DNA of 64,000 nucleotides from Tropicimonas sp033101155 (GTDB taxonomy: Bacteria; Pseudomonadota; Alphaproteobacteria; Rhodobacterales; Rhodobacteraceae), in contig NZ_JAWMPX010000023.1 in assembly GCF_033101155.1 (NCBI RefSeq), positions 1 through 64,000 on the forward strand, in the 5' to 3' direction. Shown here one piece after another: positions 17,777 to 25,727 of this stretch. The notes beneath the pieces were generated by a model. That model was not told where the DNA came from. It saw nothing but the letters and a program-made list of their open reading frames with translations, and did no database searches. A program made the position numbers and the translations under genes. Positions within the stretch are counted from its first letter, which is position 1. Each line of letters starts with the position of its first letter.

Positions 17777-19329
17777 GCAGACGGAAGAAGGGGCGGATGA
17801 AGAACCCCAGGAAATCGGAAAACGCAAAGAAGCTGCTCGACATAATTCAGCGTCAACAAGCCAAGAATAGGAGTGGTGCCTCACACCCTGACACCAAACC
17901 CGTTCCGCGAAAGATCGTTCCTTCGAAAATGCCCTGCATCGAGGATACCAAACGTCAGTTGGAACACATCGCCTCCGACGGTGCCCTGTTGCAGCGTGTG
18001 GATCCGCTTCCCAGTCCCGACCTAGGTGCCGAAGCAGTGCTTTCAAAACGGTTGCTCGCTGGAACGCGCCTCATTAACGAAACCTCTCGGGATGCAGGGC
18101 TGCTTGGTAGGCTACGAGGGAACCGTGATAGGCCGCCTTTGGACCTAGTTGTAGGTTTTGATCTCGGTTCGACGAGTTCAAAGGTCGTACTCCGATTCCC
18201 ATACGAAGAAGGGTTGGGATCCTACGCGATACCGGCTCCAAAGTGTATTCAGGCCGATGGTGTCGCTTACTATTGGCGAAGCGTCCTGTGGCAGGATGAT
18301 CTTGGCCGCTATTCGCTGGTTCCTTCGGTTGGCGCACAGGCTCATGATCAGATCAAGGTCGACTTCATGTCGGTCTCGAACAGTGAAGCCCGCAAGGCAA
18401 AAAACTGGTTCACGCGACAAGCGCTGGTCGCATATCAGGCCTTGATGATCCGACAGGCACTAGGTTGGGTATCCCAAAAGCTGGGCAAGGCGCTTGATCG
18501 ACATGAAATCAGAGTCGGTGCAAATTTCGGATTTCCGGCGAAGAGTTACACCAAAAGCGACGTCTTCGATGATTATGAGAAGTGCTGCCAAGCTTCCGTT
18601 TACCTAGCGCTTGGAAGTGATCCAATAACCAATGAAAGTGTTCAGGGGGCCCTGGCTCTTGAGCCTTGGGAAGCCTATAGCAACCAGCCTCCGGTAACTG
18701 TGGTGCCAGAGTTCATCGGTGCTGTGCTCGGTTTCTTCATGTCCAATCGCCGTAGGACGGGCCAGTTCATTCTTGCCGATATCGGCGGATTAACCGTGGA
18801 TTGCGTGTGCTTCGGCTATTCTGAACCGCGCGATGGAGATCCGAAGTTGCTGATTTACGCCGCTGATGTTCAGAAATACGGTGCCGAGATCGGTCGAGTG
18901 TACGCCCACGACAAACAGACGTCGCGGGCATTCTCTAACGCAATTGGAAGCTTCGTTTGCGGTCCCATCATCGAATCCCACAAGAAGGTGGGACACAACG
19001 CTCCTGCGTGGGATGGAAGGATGCCAATGTTCTTGATCGGCGGGGGACGGCACTTCGGGCCGTTTGGTCCCGCATTTTCATGGGCACAAGACAGCCTCAA
19101 GAACTCGAAATTCAGGACGACCTTCGATGTCGTCGACCTCAAACTCGACGAAGAAGTCGATCTGTCCGAAGCACGTGGAAAAGGTTGTGGCAGACTGCTG
19201 GTCGCTCTGGGCCTGTCACATTCGGATTTGGACCTTCCCGAGTGGATTACGCCGGATGAGTTACCCGATGCACCACCTGCACCTCACCGTGATCCTGACG
19301 GGGGATACATCGGCCCGGAGCAAGTTTAA
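17773..19329 (+). CDS. Hsp70/actin-fold ATPase
   Basis: 518 aa. A basic N-terminal tail of about 120 residues precedes an actin-like ATPase core: phosphate-1 VVGFDLGSTSSKVVLRF near 128, phosphate-2 FILADIGGLTVDCVCF near 335 and adenosine motif FLIGGGRHFGPFG near 421. The substrate-binding domain of DnaK is not visible. The start ATG overlaps the helicase stop (ATGA), so the proteins are made together and probably interact. Candidate roles are ATP-dependent regulation or filament formation on the helicase (inference). I do not know a named defence system with just these two proteins. Confidence 0.82.
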   Translation: MSRRKKGRMKNPRKSENAKKLLDIIQRQQAKNRSGASHPDTKPVPRKIVPSKMPCIEDTKRQLEHIASDGALLQRVDPLPSPDLGAEAVLSKRLLAGTRLINETSRDAGLLGRLRGNRDRPPLDLVVGFDLGSTSSKVVLRFPYEEGLGSYAIPAPKCIQADGVAYYWRSVLWQDDLGRYSLVPSVGAQAHDQIKVDFMSVSNSEARKAKNWFTRQALVAYQALMIRQALGWVSQKLGKALDRHEIRVGANFGFPAKSYTKSDVFDDYEKCCQASVYLALGSDPITNESVQGALALEPWEAYSNQPPVTVVPEFIGAVLGFFMSNRRRTGQFILADIGGLTVDCVCFGYSEPRDGDPKLLIYAADVQKYGAEIGRVYAHDKQTSRAFSNAIGSFVCGPIIESHKKVGHNAPAWDGRMPMFLIGGGRHFGPFGPAFSWAQDSLKNSKFRTTFDVVDLKLDEEVDLSEARGKGCGRLLVALGLSHSDLDLPEWITPDELPDAPPAPHRDPDGGYIGPEQV

Positions 19330-19487
19330 GGTCGAGCTTGGGGCGAAATGGGCTTTGGACGAGACTGCGGGTTTCGGGGGGGCGAAGAACCTGCCGCGAC
19401 CATTTCACAAATCCAGATAACGAATGGGGAAAGCCGCTCTACCCCTCGGTCGAGACCTGAACCGAGAGCCTTAAAGGAGATCGCGAT

Positions 19488-19716
19488 GCCGACTCTGCCA
19501 TCCATTGACGTCACCAGAGGCACAGATACTGGAACCTCATTGTTGCTTGGAGATAGCCGTTTTACGGCATCTTCAACTTCTTTCCAGACTGACACGGTAG
19601 AACTCTTTCCGCATGTTGGCTGCGTTCACTCCCTTGCCACGCCCCCGGACGAAATCTACGTTTTGGTGGAAGACGAACTGACGAGCAGCCGGATGGCGAC
19701 CGAGATCGTCGAATAG
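19488..19716 (+). CDS. Small chimeric ORF ending in the ClpP-like C-terminus
   Basis: 75 aa. The ATG follows a strong ribosome site (AAAGGAG, about 8 bp upstream). The first 46 or so codons (MPTLPSIDVTRGTDTGTSLL...) are unrelated to the ClpP-like gene. The last 31 codons (from HSLATPPDEIYVL) are the same as the end of that gene and lie in repeat copy B. It may be a relic of a gene fused by deletion or a short real gene. All coding differences noticed from copy A are synonymous. Confidence 0.4.
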
Positions 19717-19860
19717 CAGTCCGCTTCACAGATCCACTTCGCAAGAAGCCGATTGGTGCCCGTTACCAGCAGAACATGTCGGCATGTTCTGCGTCGCCGC
19801 TACCCCCAAGGTCCCGACTTCGAGCTGCTTCTCGATTTGGATTGGCGACGTTTTCCGGCG
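19624..19860 (+). repeat. Copy B of the 240-bp direct repeat
   Basis: It matches 14233-14473 in direct orientation. Its left part encodes the tail of the chimeric ORF and its right part underlies, on the other strand, the last 20 or so codons of htpX. The homology stops sharply near 19860, where the htpX body begins. Confidence 0.9.
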
Positions 19861-20699
19861 GATACACCCCCACTCATCTTCCGCAGCTCGGCCACACGGT
19901 TGGCGGTCGATGGATGTGTTGCGAACAAGCTATCGCGCGCATGGGCATGCAGCGGATTGATGATGAACATATGGGCGGTTGCCGGATTTTGCTCCGCGGC
20001 GTCGTTATCGATCCGGCTGGCGCCCTCCTGGATCCGTTCGAGCGCGCTGGCCAACCATAGAGGGTGGCCACAGATCTCTGCACCGGCCTTGTCGGCAGCA
20101 TATTCCCGCGTACGGCTAATGGCCATTTGCACCAGCCCGGCGGCAAGTGGCGCCAGGAACATTAGCGCCAGGGTTCCGAGCAACCCTGGCCCGCCCTCTC
20201 GACGTCCACCGAAGAACAGTGCGAAATTGGCCAGCATGGTGACGGCACCGGCAAAGGTGGCGGTAACGGTCATGATGGCGGTGTCGTGGTTGCGGATATG
20301 GGCCAGCTCATGGGCTACCACACCGGCCAGTTCCTCGCGCGACAGTCGCTGCATCAGGCCGGTCGTAACGGCCACCGCGGCATTGTCAGGGTTGCGTCCG
20401 GTGGCGAACGCATTGGGTTGTGGCGTCTCAATCACGTAGACCTCCGGCATGGGGAGACCTGCGTTGTCGGCAAGATCGGCCACCATCCGCACCAACCCAT
20501 GCGGGTCGTTGCCGTCGACCGGCCGCGCGTTGTGCATCCTGAGGACCATCTTGTCCGAGTTCCACCAGGAGAACGTGTTCATCGCACTCGCGGCGATCAG
20601 CGCGAAAACCGCGCCGCCCGAACCGGCAAGCAGATAGCCAATGCCCATGAACAGGGCGGTCATTGCCGCCATGAGCATCGCGGTCTTCAGGTATCCCAT
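19800..20699 (-). CDS. htpX: HtpX-like M48 membrane zinc metalloprotease
   Basis: 299 aa. It has two N-terminal membrane segments (about 5-40), the zinc motif HELAH at 130-134 preceded by NAFATGRNPDNAAVAVT, two further membrane segments (about 145-195) and a TREYAADKAGAE zinc-ligand motif. HtpX degrades misfolded inner-membrane proteins. The catalytic parts look intact. The last 20 or so residues (KRRQSKSRSSSKSGPWG region) are encoded by repeat copy B, so the natural C-terminus was probably replaced by read-through into it. A housekeeping htpX is expected elsewhere; this is cargo. Confidence 0.88.
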   Translation of the reverse strand: MGYLKTAMLMAAMTALFMGIGYLLAGSGGAVFALIAASAMNTFSWWNSDKMVLRMHNARPVDGNDPHGLVRMVADLADNAGLPMPEVYVIETPQPNAFATGRNPDNAAVAVTTGLMQRLSREELAGVVAHELAHIRNHDTAIMTVTATFAGAVTMLANFALFFGGRREGGPGLLGTLALMFLAPLAAGLVQMAISRTREYAADKAGAEICGHPLWLASALERIQEGASRIDNDAAEQNPATAHMFIINPLHAHARDSLFATHPSTANRVAELRKMSGGVSAGKRRQSKSRSSSKSGPWG

Positions 20700-20914
20700 G
20701 GATCAAGTCTCCCGACACGAATTGGTCCTGTGATCGGATATAGGCACGTATCTGATTGGCACAATCGGTGTCGCGTGTCCGATGATCACGGTTTCGCGCT
20801 GCTGGTCCAGGTCTTCACCCTTGCCGCCGGACCTTGCAAAGCAACTGTCGCCAGTGATCAGGCATGGGGCGAAATACTGGGGACGAAACCCACTTCAGCA
20901 AAGCCGCCTGATGG

Positions 20915-21640
20915 TCAGTGGCGTGTTAGCCGAGCGAGTTCAGCGTCTGTATCCAGTGTCAGAACCGCATACCAAAGCGGGGTCTTCGCATAGGATGCAT
21001 CCCGCCATCGACCCGGCATCTCCGTTTCAACTTGTGCAAGAAGGCCGCTCCAGACGAGCGGACGAAGCACGCCACTGTAGAATGCGCTCTCCTCCCGAAT
21101 TGCACCAACGCCTTCAATGGCCGGCTTTCCGTAGAAAACCTCGAACAACTCGCGTCCGGAAACGATCCGCTCGGCCTCGACATTGATCACGTTCAGCCAG
21201 ATTTCCCACTTTCCGACCGGCTTGCTCCCAAATCTCTCCAGCCAGGAGTGATCGACATGGAACAGAAAGAACGGTGTCAGGACACCAAAGAGCTTTCCGC
21301 GCGTCGTGCCGAGGTTCTGCCCAGCCTTCGTGAGCCGAAATTGTCCCTTGAAATGGCGTCCAAGCCTGAGCTCGAGAAACAGGAAATGCAGCAGTTCGAG
21401 CGGCGGAACGTCGTCTTCGTTCAGCACCTTGTTGACGGCGTATAGCTCGGCCTCCGAGTAGCCCGGCCAGCCCATTCGCGGGACGGCCCAGGTTACGAAG
21501 TCGCGCTTGAATGCCATGGCTTTGGTCAGCCCGATTGGCCCGTGCTCTTCGAAATAGCAGAATATCGCTTCCGCACCACGCAAGAGCGGAGAGTTATCCA
21601 GTTCAGGCTGATCGTCGTGAATTTCGTTGAAAGTGATCAT
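20915..21640 (-). CDS. Hypothetical protein, winged-helix-like middle region
   Basis: 241 aa from the ATG at 21640 (MITFNEIHDDQ); the frame is open to 21679. The middle (EAIFCYFEEHGPIGLTKAM, then LRLGRHFKGQFRLTKAGQNL) looks like a winged-helix fold of the kind seen in the C-terminal part of plasmid pRiA4b ORF-3-type proteins. This is a fold impression only. It lies about 215 bp from htpX on the same strand. No catalytic residues are recognised. Confidence 0.6.
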   Translation of the reverse strand: MITFNEIHDDQPELDNSPLLRGAEAIFCYFEEHGPIGLTKAMAFKRDFVTWAVPRMGWPGYSEAELYAVNKVLNEDDVPPLELLHFLFLELRLGRHFKGQFRLTKAGQNLGTTRGKLFGVLTPFFLFHVDHSWLERFGSKPVGKWEIWLNVINVEAERIVSGRELFEVFYGKPAIEGVGAIREESAFYSGVLRPLVWSGLLAQVETEMPGRWRDASYAKTPLWYAVLTLDTDAELARLTRH

Positions 21641-21816
21641 ACGAACTCGCAGCAGATGATGCCGGCGATCTTGGGCCAAATGCGTCGATTGGCAACCCAG
21701 TTCCGCAACGGCGCGAGCGAACAGGTGCCCGTTGTGAAGCTCCCTGCTGGCCGGTCAGCGTCGAGATACGGGGAGCGCAGGTCAGGGTCCGCGACCGGAT
21801 TCTGTAACATTTCAGG

Positions 21817-21860
21817 CGAAGGTGACCGGAACTACGCGCGAAGGTGACCAGAACTACGCG
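21817..21860 (+). repeat. Two adjacent 22-bp direct repeats
   Basis: The unit CGAAGGTGACCGGAACTACG plus CG is followed directly by the same 22 bp with one change (CCA for CCG). Short tandem units like this occur at the ends of some insertion sequences, for example IS21 relatives, but no transposase is adjacent, so the origin is unclear. Confidence 0.85.
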
Positions 21861-22069
21861 GCAGCGTTCACAATCCTGGCTGTCCTAGCTGCGCAGGTTG
21901 ACCGGCAAGTCCGGCTCCCGGTAGCCTTTGAGCATGACCAACTGCATCACCATACGCCGCCACCGAATATCGGCCTGACAACAGTCGGGACGAACCGCAA
22001 TTTGCGGGAGGCAGCATGGGTATGCAGGAGGGACTTATACCCCCTTTGGCGCCAGATGAGCGTTCTTGA

Positions 22070-22097
22070 CCCGGTTCGAGTCCGGGGCCTCCTACCA
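22070..22097 (+). other. 3' fragment of a tRNA gene (attachment-site scar)
   Basis: CCCGG-TTCGAGT-CCGGG forms a perfect T-arm with the invariant TTCGANT loop (22070-22086). GCCTCCT, discriminator A and CCA follow (22087-22097). No D-arm or anticodon arm fits upstream, so only the 3' part is present. Integrase-type islands leave such tRNA 3' ends at their boundaries. Confidence 0.7.
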
Positions 22098-22169
22098 TCC
22101 CCAAACCCATGTCTGATCAATTTCAACACGGTTTCGACCGTCCGGGCATGGTGCACCAGGAGAGACGAA

Positions 22170-22550
22170 ATGGCAGATTTTTCAGAAGCTTCGACCATCG
22201 AGATTGTTGAGGAATTGAAACAGAGAGTACTGGCAGGTGAGGCAGAAGGCGTTCTGATCTCAAACGAAAACGACTGTTCCTTGCTTTGGGACGGGCGCCG
22301 GATTTCCAGAAGCGAAATGGGATCCGAAAGGGTCTTCGAGGTGGCGACGGGGCAGAAGTTCCGCGTGTTTGACGAGGTTCATGCCGACATCCTCAACCGG
22401 CTCAACCTGATGGACGACGTCGAGTATGTCGATGCCCGCGCGGTTTTTCGCGCTCTGTCGGACAAGACATTGGAACTCGGAGCCAAGATGCTTAGCGGCG
22501 AGTACGAATTCGACGATCCTGCGGATCCGACTTCGGATGAAGGCGAGTGA
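22170..22550 (+). CDS. Small acidic hypothetical protein
   Basis: 126 aa from an ATG preceded by AGGAGAG. It is strongly acidic, ends DDPADPTSDEGE and has no recognised domain. It lies about 200 bp upstream of the AAA+ ATPase on the same strand and may be its partner. The longer frame upstream (from 21822) runs through the tRNA scar and repeats and is not used. Confidence 0.6.
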   Translation: MADFSEASTIEIVEELKQRVLAGEAEGVLISNENDCSLLWDGRRISRSEMGSERVFEVATGQKFRVFDEVHADILNRLNLMDDVEYVDARAVFRALSDKTLELGAKMLSGEYEFDDPADPTSDEGE

Positions 22551-22747
22551 TCAGGTGGCAACTTACATGAACCCTCCTCTGCACAGTCGGCTTCGCCGAA
22601 TACCAATGGGCGCGCGAGGACGCTCCCCGACAAAGCTGGGACGTCGCAAAACGATTGATCGGACCCTTCCCAACGCTGACACGAGATCGGATCAGCCACT
22701 GGGATAGATACTCCGGCTTCCCGACACTTCCCAAGCAGGAGAACGGT

Positions 22748-24187
22748 ATGGCGGATGAAGAAGATACCGAATTGCGTCTGGCAGGAAACGACGGTGGCGA
22801 TGATCCAAACCTCTTCCAAGGCCAATATGTTGATCCGAACAGCGATCCGAAAGACGATCCACTCTGGCGGGAGCAGATCGAACGTTGGGCAGGCGGGGAG
22901 CCGGATGACTTTGACTGGCTGCAAGAACTGTTCGCGCACACACACTTCTTCCTGCTTGAGCATCTGGCGAAGATGGTTCTTGAAACCGCCTCAGATTGTG
23001 AGATTTCCCTCGAAACTAGCTCGCGCGCCGAGAGACGGAACGACGAAGCCCTGACTGAAGCCAGGAAGATCACTGGCGAGGACGATCCAGAAGGCTCTGC
23101 GCTGGCCTTGGACCTGCGTGGCTGGATCAGCTGTTCGGACAGCATTCCTGCGTTCCACCACACCCTGGCACAGTTGTTGGTGAGGCTGCCAATCGAGGAC
23201 CTGCGGGCCGGCATCGTCAATCGTCGGCCGAAAGATGCGACCGAGGTCCAGGAGGTTGTGCGGGAGCAGGATACCATCATTGCAGCACAAAAGGTCGCCG
23301 CCACACCGGAAGGTGGCGCGCGCTACGTGGCCAAGGAAAAGGACGATCTCCCGCACGGGCTTCGAAACCAGTTCCGTGGCAAGCTGGAGAATGTCTTTCG
23401 TCCGCTCCACTACGCGCGCATGACATCTGAACAGCTCGACGCCGTGCAGGGCCTTGAGGCGCAATTTCCGAATGCAGCCAATGCGCTGCAAACGATCCAC
23501 CGAAATCTGCGTCGGCGGTATCAGTTCGGAGATGATCGGATCCATCTTCGACCCACCATTCTGGTCGGTGAAGCCGGAACCGGAAAAACCCGGCTATGCC
23601 GGGAACTGGCGCGAATTCTGGATGTGCATGTCGCGGTCGGAACTGTAGCTGGGCACAACGATGCACATATCTTCGGGGTATCAGCCGGATACAACAGCGC
23701 GTTTCCAAGTATCATGACCACGGCTGTTGCAGATGCCGGCGTGATGAACCCGCTCGTGATGATAGACGAGATCGACAAGGTGCGACCGGGCCACAACGGT
23801 GACGTCTGGGCTGAATTTCTGGGCCTTTTGGAACCGGTCGAAGCGGGTACCTACTATGAACGCTTTGTCAGTTCGAACGTGGACGCCAGTGGGATTTCCT
23901 GGATCTTTACGGCAAACGACCTGGGACCGATCCCGCGCACCTTTCTATCGCGCTGCGCGGTTTGCGAGATCCCTCCGCCCGTTGCGGACCAGATCAGGAC
24001 GATCATCCGCAACATGGTGGTTGAATATGCGCGCGACCTGGAGATCGACGAACGCTTTCTGGTCATTACTCCGGAGGACATTGAGTATCTTGAGGGATCC
24101 TGGTCAAGGCATCGGTCGATCCGCTGTTTGTCTGAACTCGTGAAACTCTTGCTGGACGAACGACAGCAAGACCTCGGGCATGCGTGA
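22748..24187 (+). CDS. AAA+ ATPase, Lon/MoxR-like
   Basis: 479 aa from an ATG with CAGGAGA upstream. The N-terminal 250 residues are acidic and helical. The AAA+ core has Walker A GEAGTGKTRLCRELA near 274, VGTVAGHNDAHIFG, Walker B LVMIDEIDKVRPGH near 337, sensor 1 WIFTANDLGPIPRTFLSRC and a C-terminal lid ending in SRHRSIRCLSELVKLLL (sensor-2 arginine region). The Walker and 'R-finger' arrangement resembles the Lon ATPase domain, but no Ser-Lys protease domain follows. It is probably a remodelling ATPase acting with the small neighbours. Confidence 0.8.
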   Translation: MADEEDTELRLAGNDGGDDPNLFQGQYVDPNSDPKDDPLWREQIERWAGGEPDDFDWLQELFAHTHFFLLEHLAKMVLETASDCEISLETSSRAERRNDEALTEARKITGEDDPEGSALALDLRGWISCSDSIPAFHHTLAQLLVRLPIEDLRAGIVNRRPKDATEVQEVVREQDTIIAAQKVAATPEGGARYVAKEKDDLPHGLRNQFRGKLENVFRPLHYARMTSEQLDAVQGLEAQFPNAANALQTIHRNLRRRYQFGDDRIHLRPTILVGEAGTGKTRLCRELARILDVHVAVGTVAGHNDAHIFGVSAGYNSAFPSIMTTAVADAGVMNPLVMIDEIDKVRPGHNGDVWAEFLGLLEPVEAGTYYERFVSSNVDASGISWIFTANDLGPIPRTFLSRCAVCEIPPPVADQIRTIIRNMVVEYARDLEIDERFLVITPEDIEYLEGSWSRHRSIRCLSELVKLLLDERQQDLGHA

Positions 24188-24342
24188 GGACGGAGCAACC
24201 ATGACCGGTTCTCAAGCGCTTCAGTTGTTTTCCACAGTCTTCATTCCAGTGTCGGTCTCGGTCGAACTCCTAATCGAGGGACGGAGCAGTCACCTGGATC
24301 GGAACGAACCCGACCGCCCCCTGAATCCAAAGGAAAGAAAAG

Positions 24343-24570
24343 GTGACCAGAACCTACTATCCTGGCTACTGTGTCGCCTGTGGACGCTCCGTCGAGCGCG
24401 GTTGTCCGCGGCATGTTCAGAACCTGGGCCTTTTCTGCTGCGTTGACTGTGAAGGCATGTATTGGCGTGGGCTAACGACAGTCGGAGCATATTCTGACGC
24501 GCCGAGCGATTGGGCCCCGCCGCCGAGGGTGTGGGTACTCGAACGCATGAAACGACCGGATTCGCCGTGA
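24343..24570 (+). CDS. Small cysteine-rich protein, probable zinc ribbon
   Basis: 75 aa from a GTG just after AAGGAAAGAAAAGG. It contains CVACGRSVERGC and CCVDCEGMYW, two CxxC pairs that suggest a zinc-binding knuckle. It follows the AAA+ gene by about 155 bp on the same strand and could be an adaptor for it. A GTG start with a strong purine-rich ribosome site supports a real gene. Confidence 0.6.
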   Translation: MTRTYYPGYCVACGRSVERGCPRHVQNLGLFCCVDCEGMYWRGLTTVGAYSDAPSDWAPPPRVWVLERMKRPDSP

Positions 24571-24784
24571 TAAAACCGGACTAGAAAAGGCGGCGGGAAC
24601 CGGGCGTTTGCGGCGGCCATCTTCAAGGTCGGGACAGCGGACCCCTCTGCCGTTCAAATACTTGGTCGAACAATCCGTTGAATGCGCATAGCTGCCCGGT
24701 AATCCTCCCATATTCAGCGGTGTTTGGTCGTAGAATTTGCGCGGCCAACTTCCGTTACTGATCGCGAGTCACCAAACCCGGCGA

Positions 24785-24988
24785 TCAGCGACCTGAAGCC
24801 ACGGAGGTCATTTTCCTCAAGCCTTGCTCGGCACAAGTTTCGAGAAAGATTTCGTCCAGCCGCTCCTGGAGGCGAGGGTCGTTGATCTCAACAGACATCA
24901 CGGTGCGGCGCATTGCAAAATTCATGATGAACGGAACTGTCAGAAAGAGAATGGCGAAACCAATTGCGGTCATTTCAAAGTCAAGCAT
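24785..24988 (-). CDS. Small single-pass membrane protein
   Basis: 67 aa from the ATG at 24988, preceded on its strand by GCGAGGAGA. One hydrophobic segment (MTAIGFAILFLTVPFIMNFA) is followed by a charged cytoplasmic-type tail. No family is recognised. A ribosome site at the right distance and a clean transmembrane segment are the reasons to call it. Confidence 0.5.
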   Translation of the reverse strand: MLDFEMTAIGFAILFLTVPFIMNFAMRRTVMSVEINDPRLQERLDEIFLETCAEQGLRKMTSVASGR

Positions 24989-25727
24989 TTCTGAGGTCTC
25001 CTCGCGCAACCTGTGCAATATCGACTATGTTTCGCAAAATTGGATATTTCAAGTTCATCGATTGTTAATGATTAATGGGTTTGAGCCCGGATTGCCTTGC
25101 CAACGGCGCATCCCGCTCAATACTGAATCCTGCAACCAGCCTTTGCTCAAAACACACCTGGATGATAGACTCGCGTCGTCAGCAGACGTTGCACTTCAGG
25201 AACTGGCCTCCACGGCATTGGTCGCATCAGCAAGTAAGAGTTTTCTACGGAAATGCATTTGACGAGGATCGAGCCGAGCCCAATTTGAGTCGCTTCTACC
25301 GCATGGAGATTGTACGGGGACTCTTCGGAGACTGGGGACTTGTGCGCAACTGGGGCCGGGTCGGAGGTGCAGGCCAGCTTCGAACCGACTGGTTTGGCAG
25401 TGAATCCGAGGCAAAGGTCGCCCGTTTTGATCTGCATATGCAGAAAGCGAAGCGGGCTACGAGTAGTCGGGGTACTGACGTCTGTCTACTGCGCAATCTC
25501 GCCGTTGCCGCGAGTGCCCCTTATCGCAAGTGCAGCAATCGCTCAGGATCAAGCCTCAGCCCCACACCAGACGTTCCAGGAAGTCGCGGCGAACGACGGG
25601 TCAGAGCCCAATTTCTCAAATGCTGCACAGTCAATGGACGGCAGCTACGTGCAGGAAGCAGGCTTTCCAAAGTCACCTCGAATTCTCGAAAGCGGACATT
25701 CACCCCGAAAGCGAAATATGTCTTCAG
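24989..25727. other. Gene-poor stretch
   Basis: About 740 bp between the small membrane protein and the DUF262 gene. Open frames here are short and mutually overlapping. One plus-strand frame around 25500 has a signal-peptide-like LIASAAIAQDQ but no clear start or continuation. I see no repeat, RNA gene or promoter that I can defend. Confidence 0.5.

Noticed and set aside
14714..19329. Zorya or DISARM
   Set aside because: Only a SNF2 helicase is shared. ZorA/ZorB motor proteins, DISARM methyltransferases and DrmA/B-type partners are absent.
19753..20439. 228-codon plus-strand frame
   Set aside because: It lies antisense to htpX and its start is in the repeat; no domain or ribosome site.
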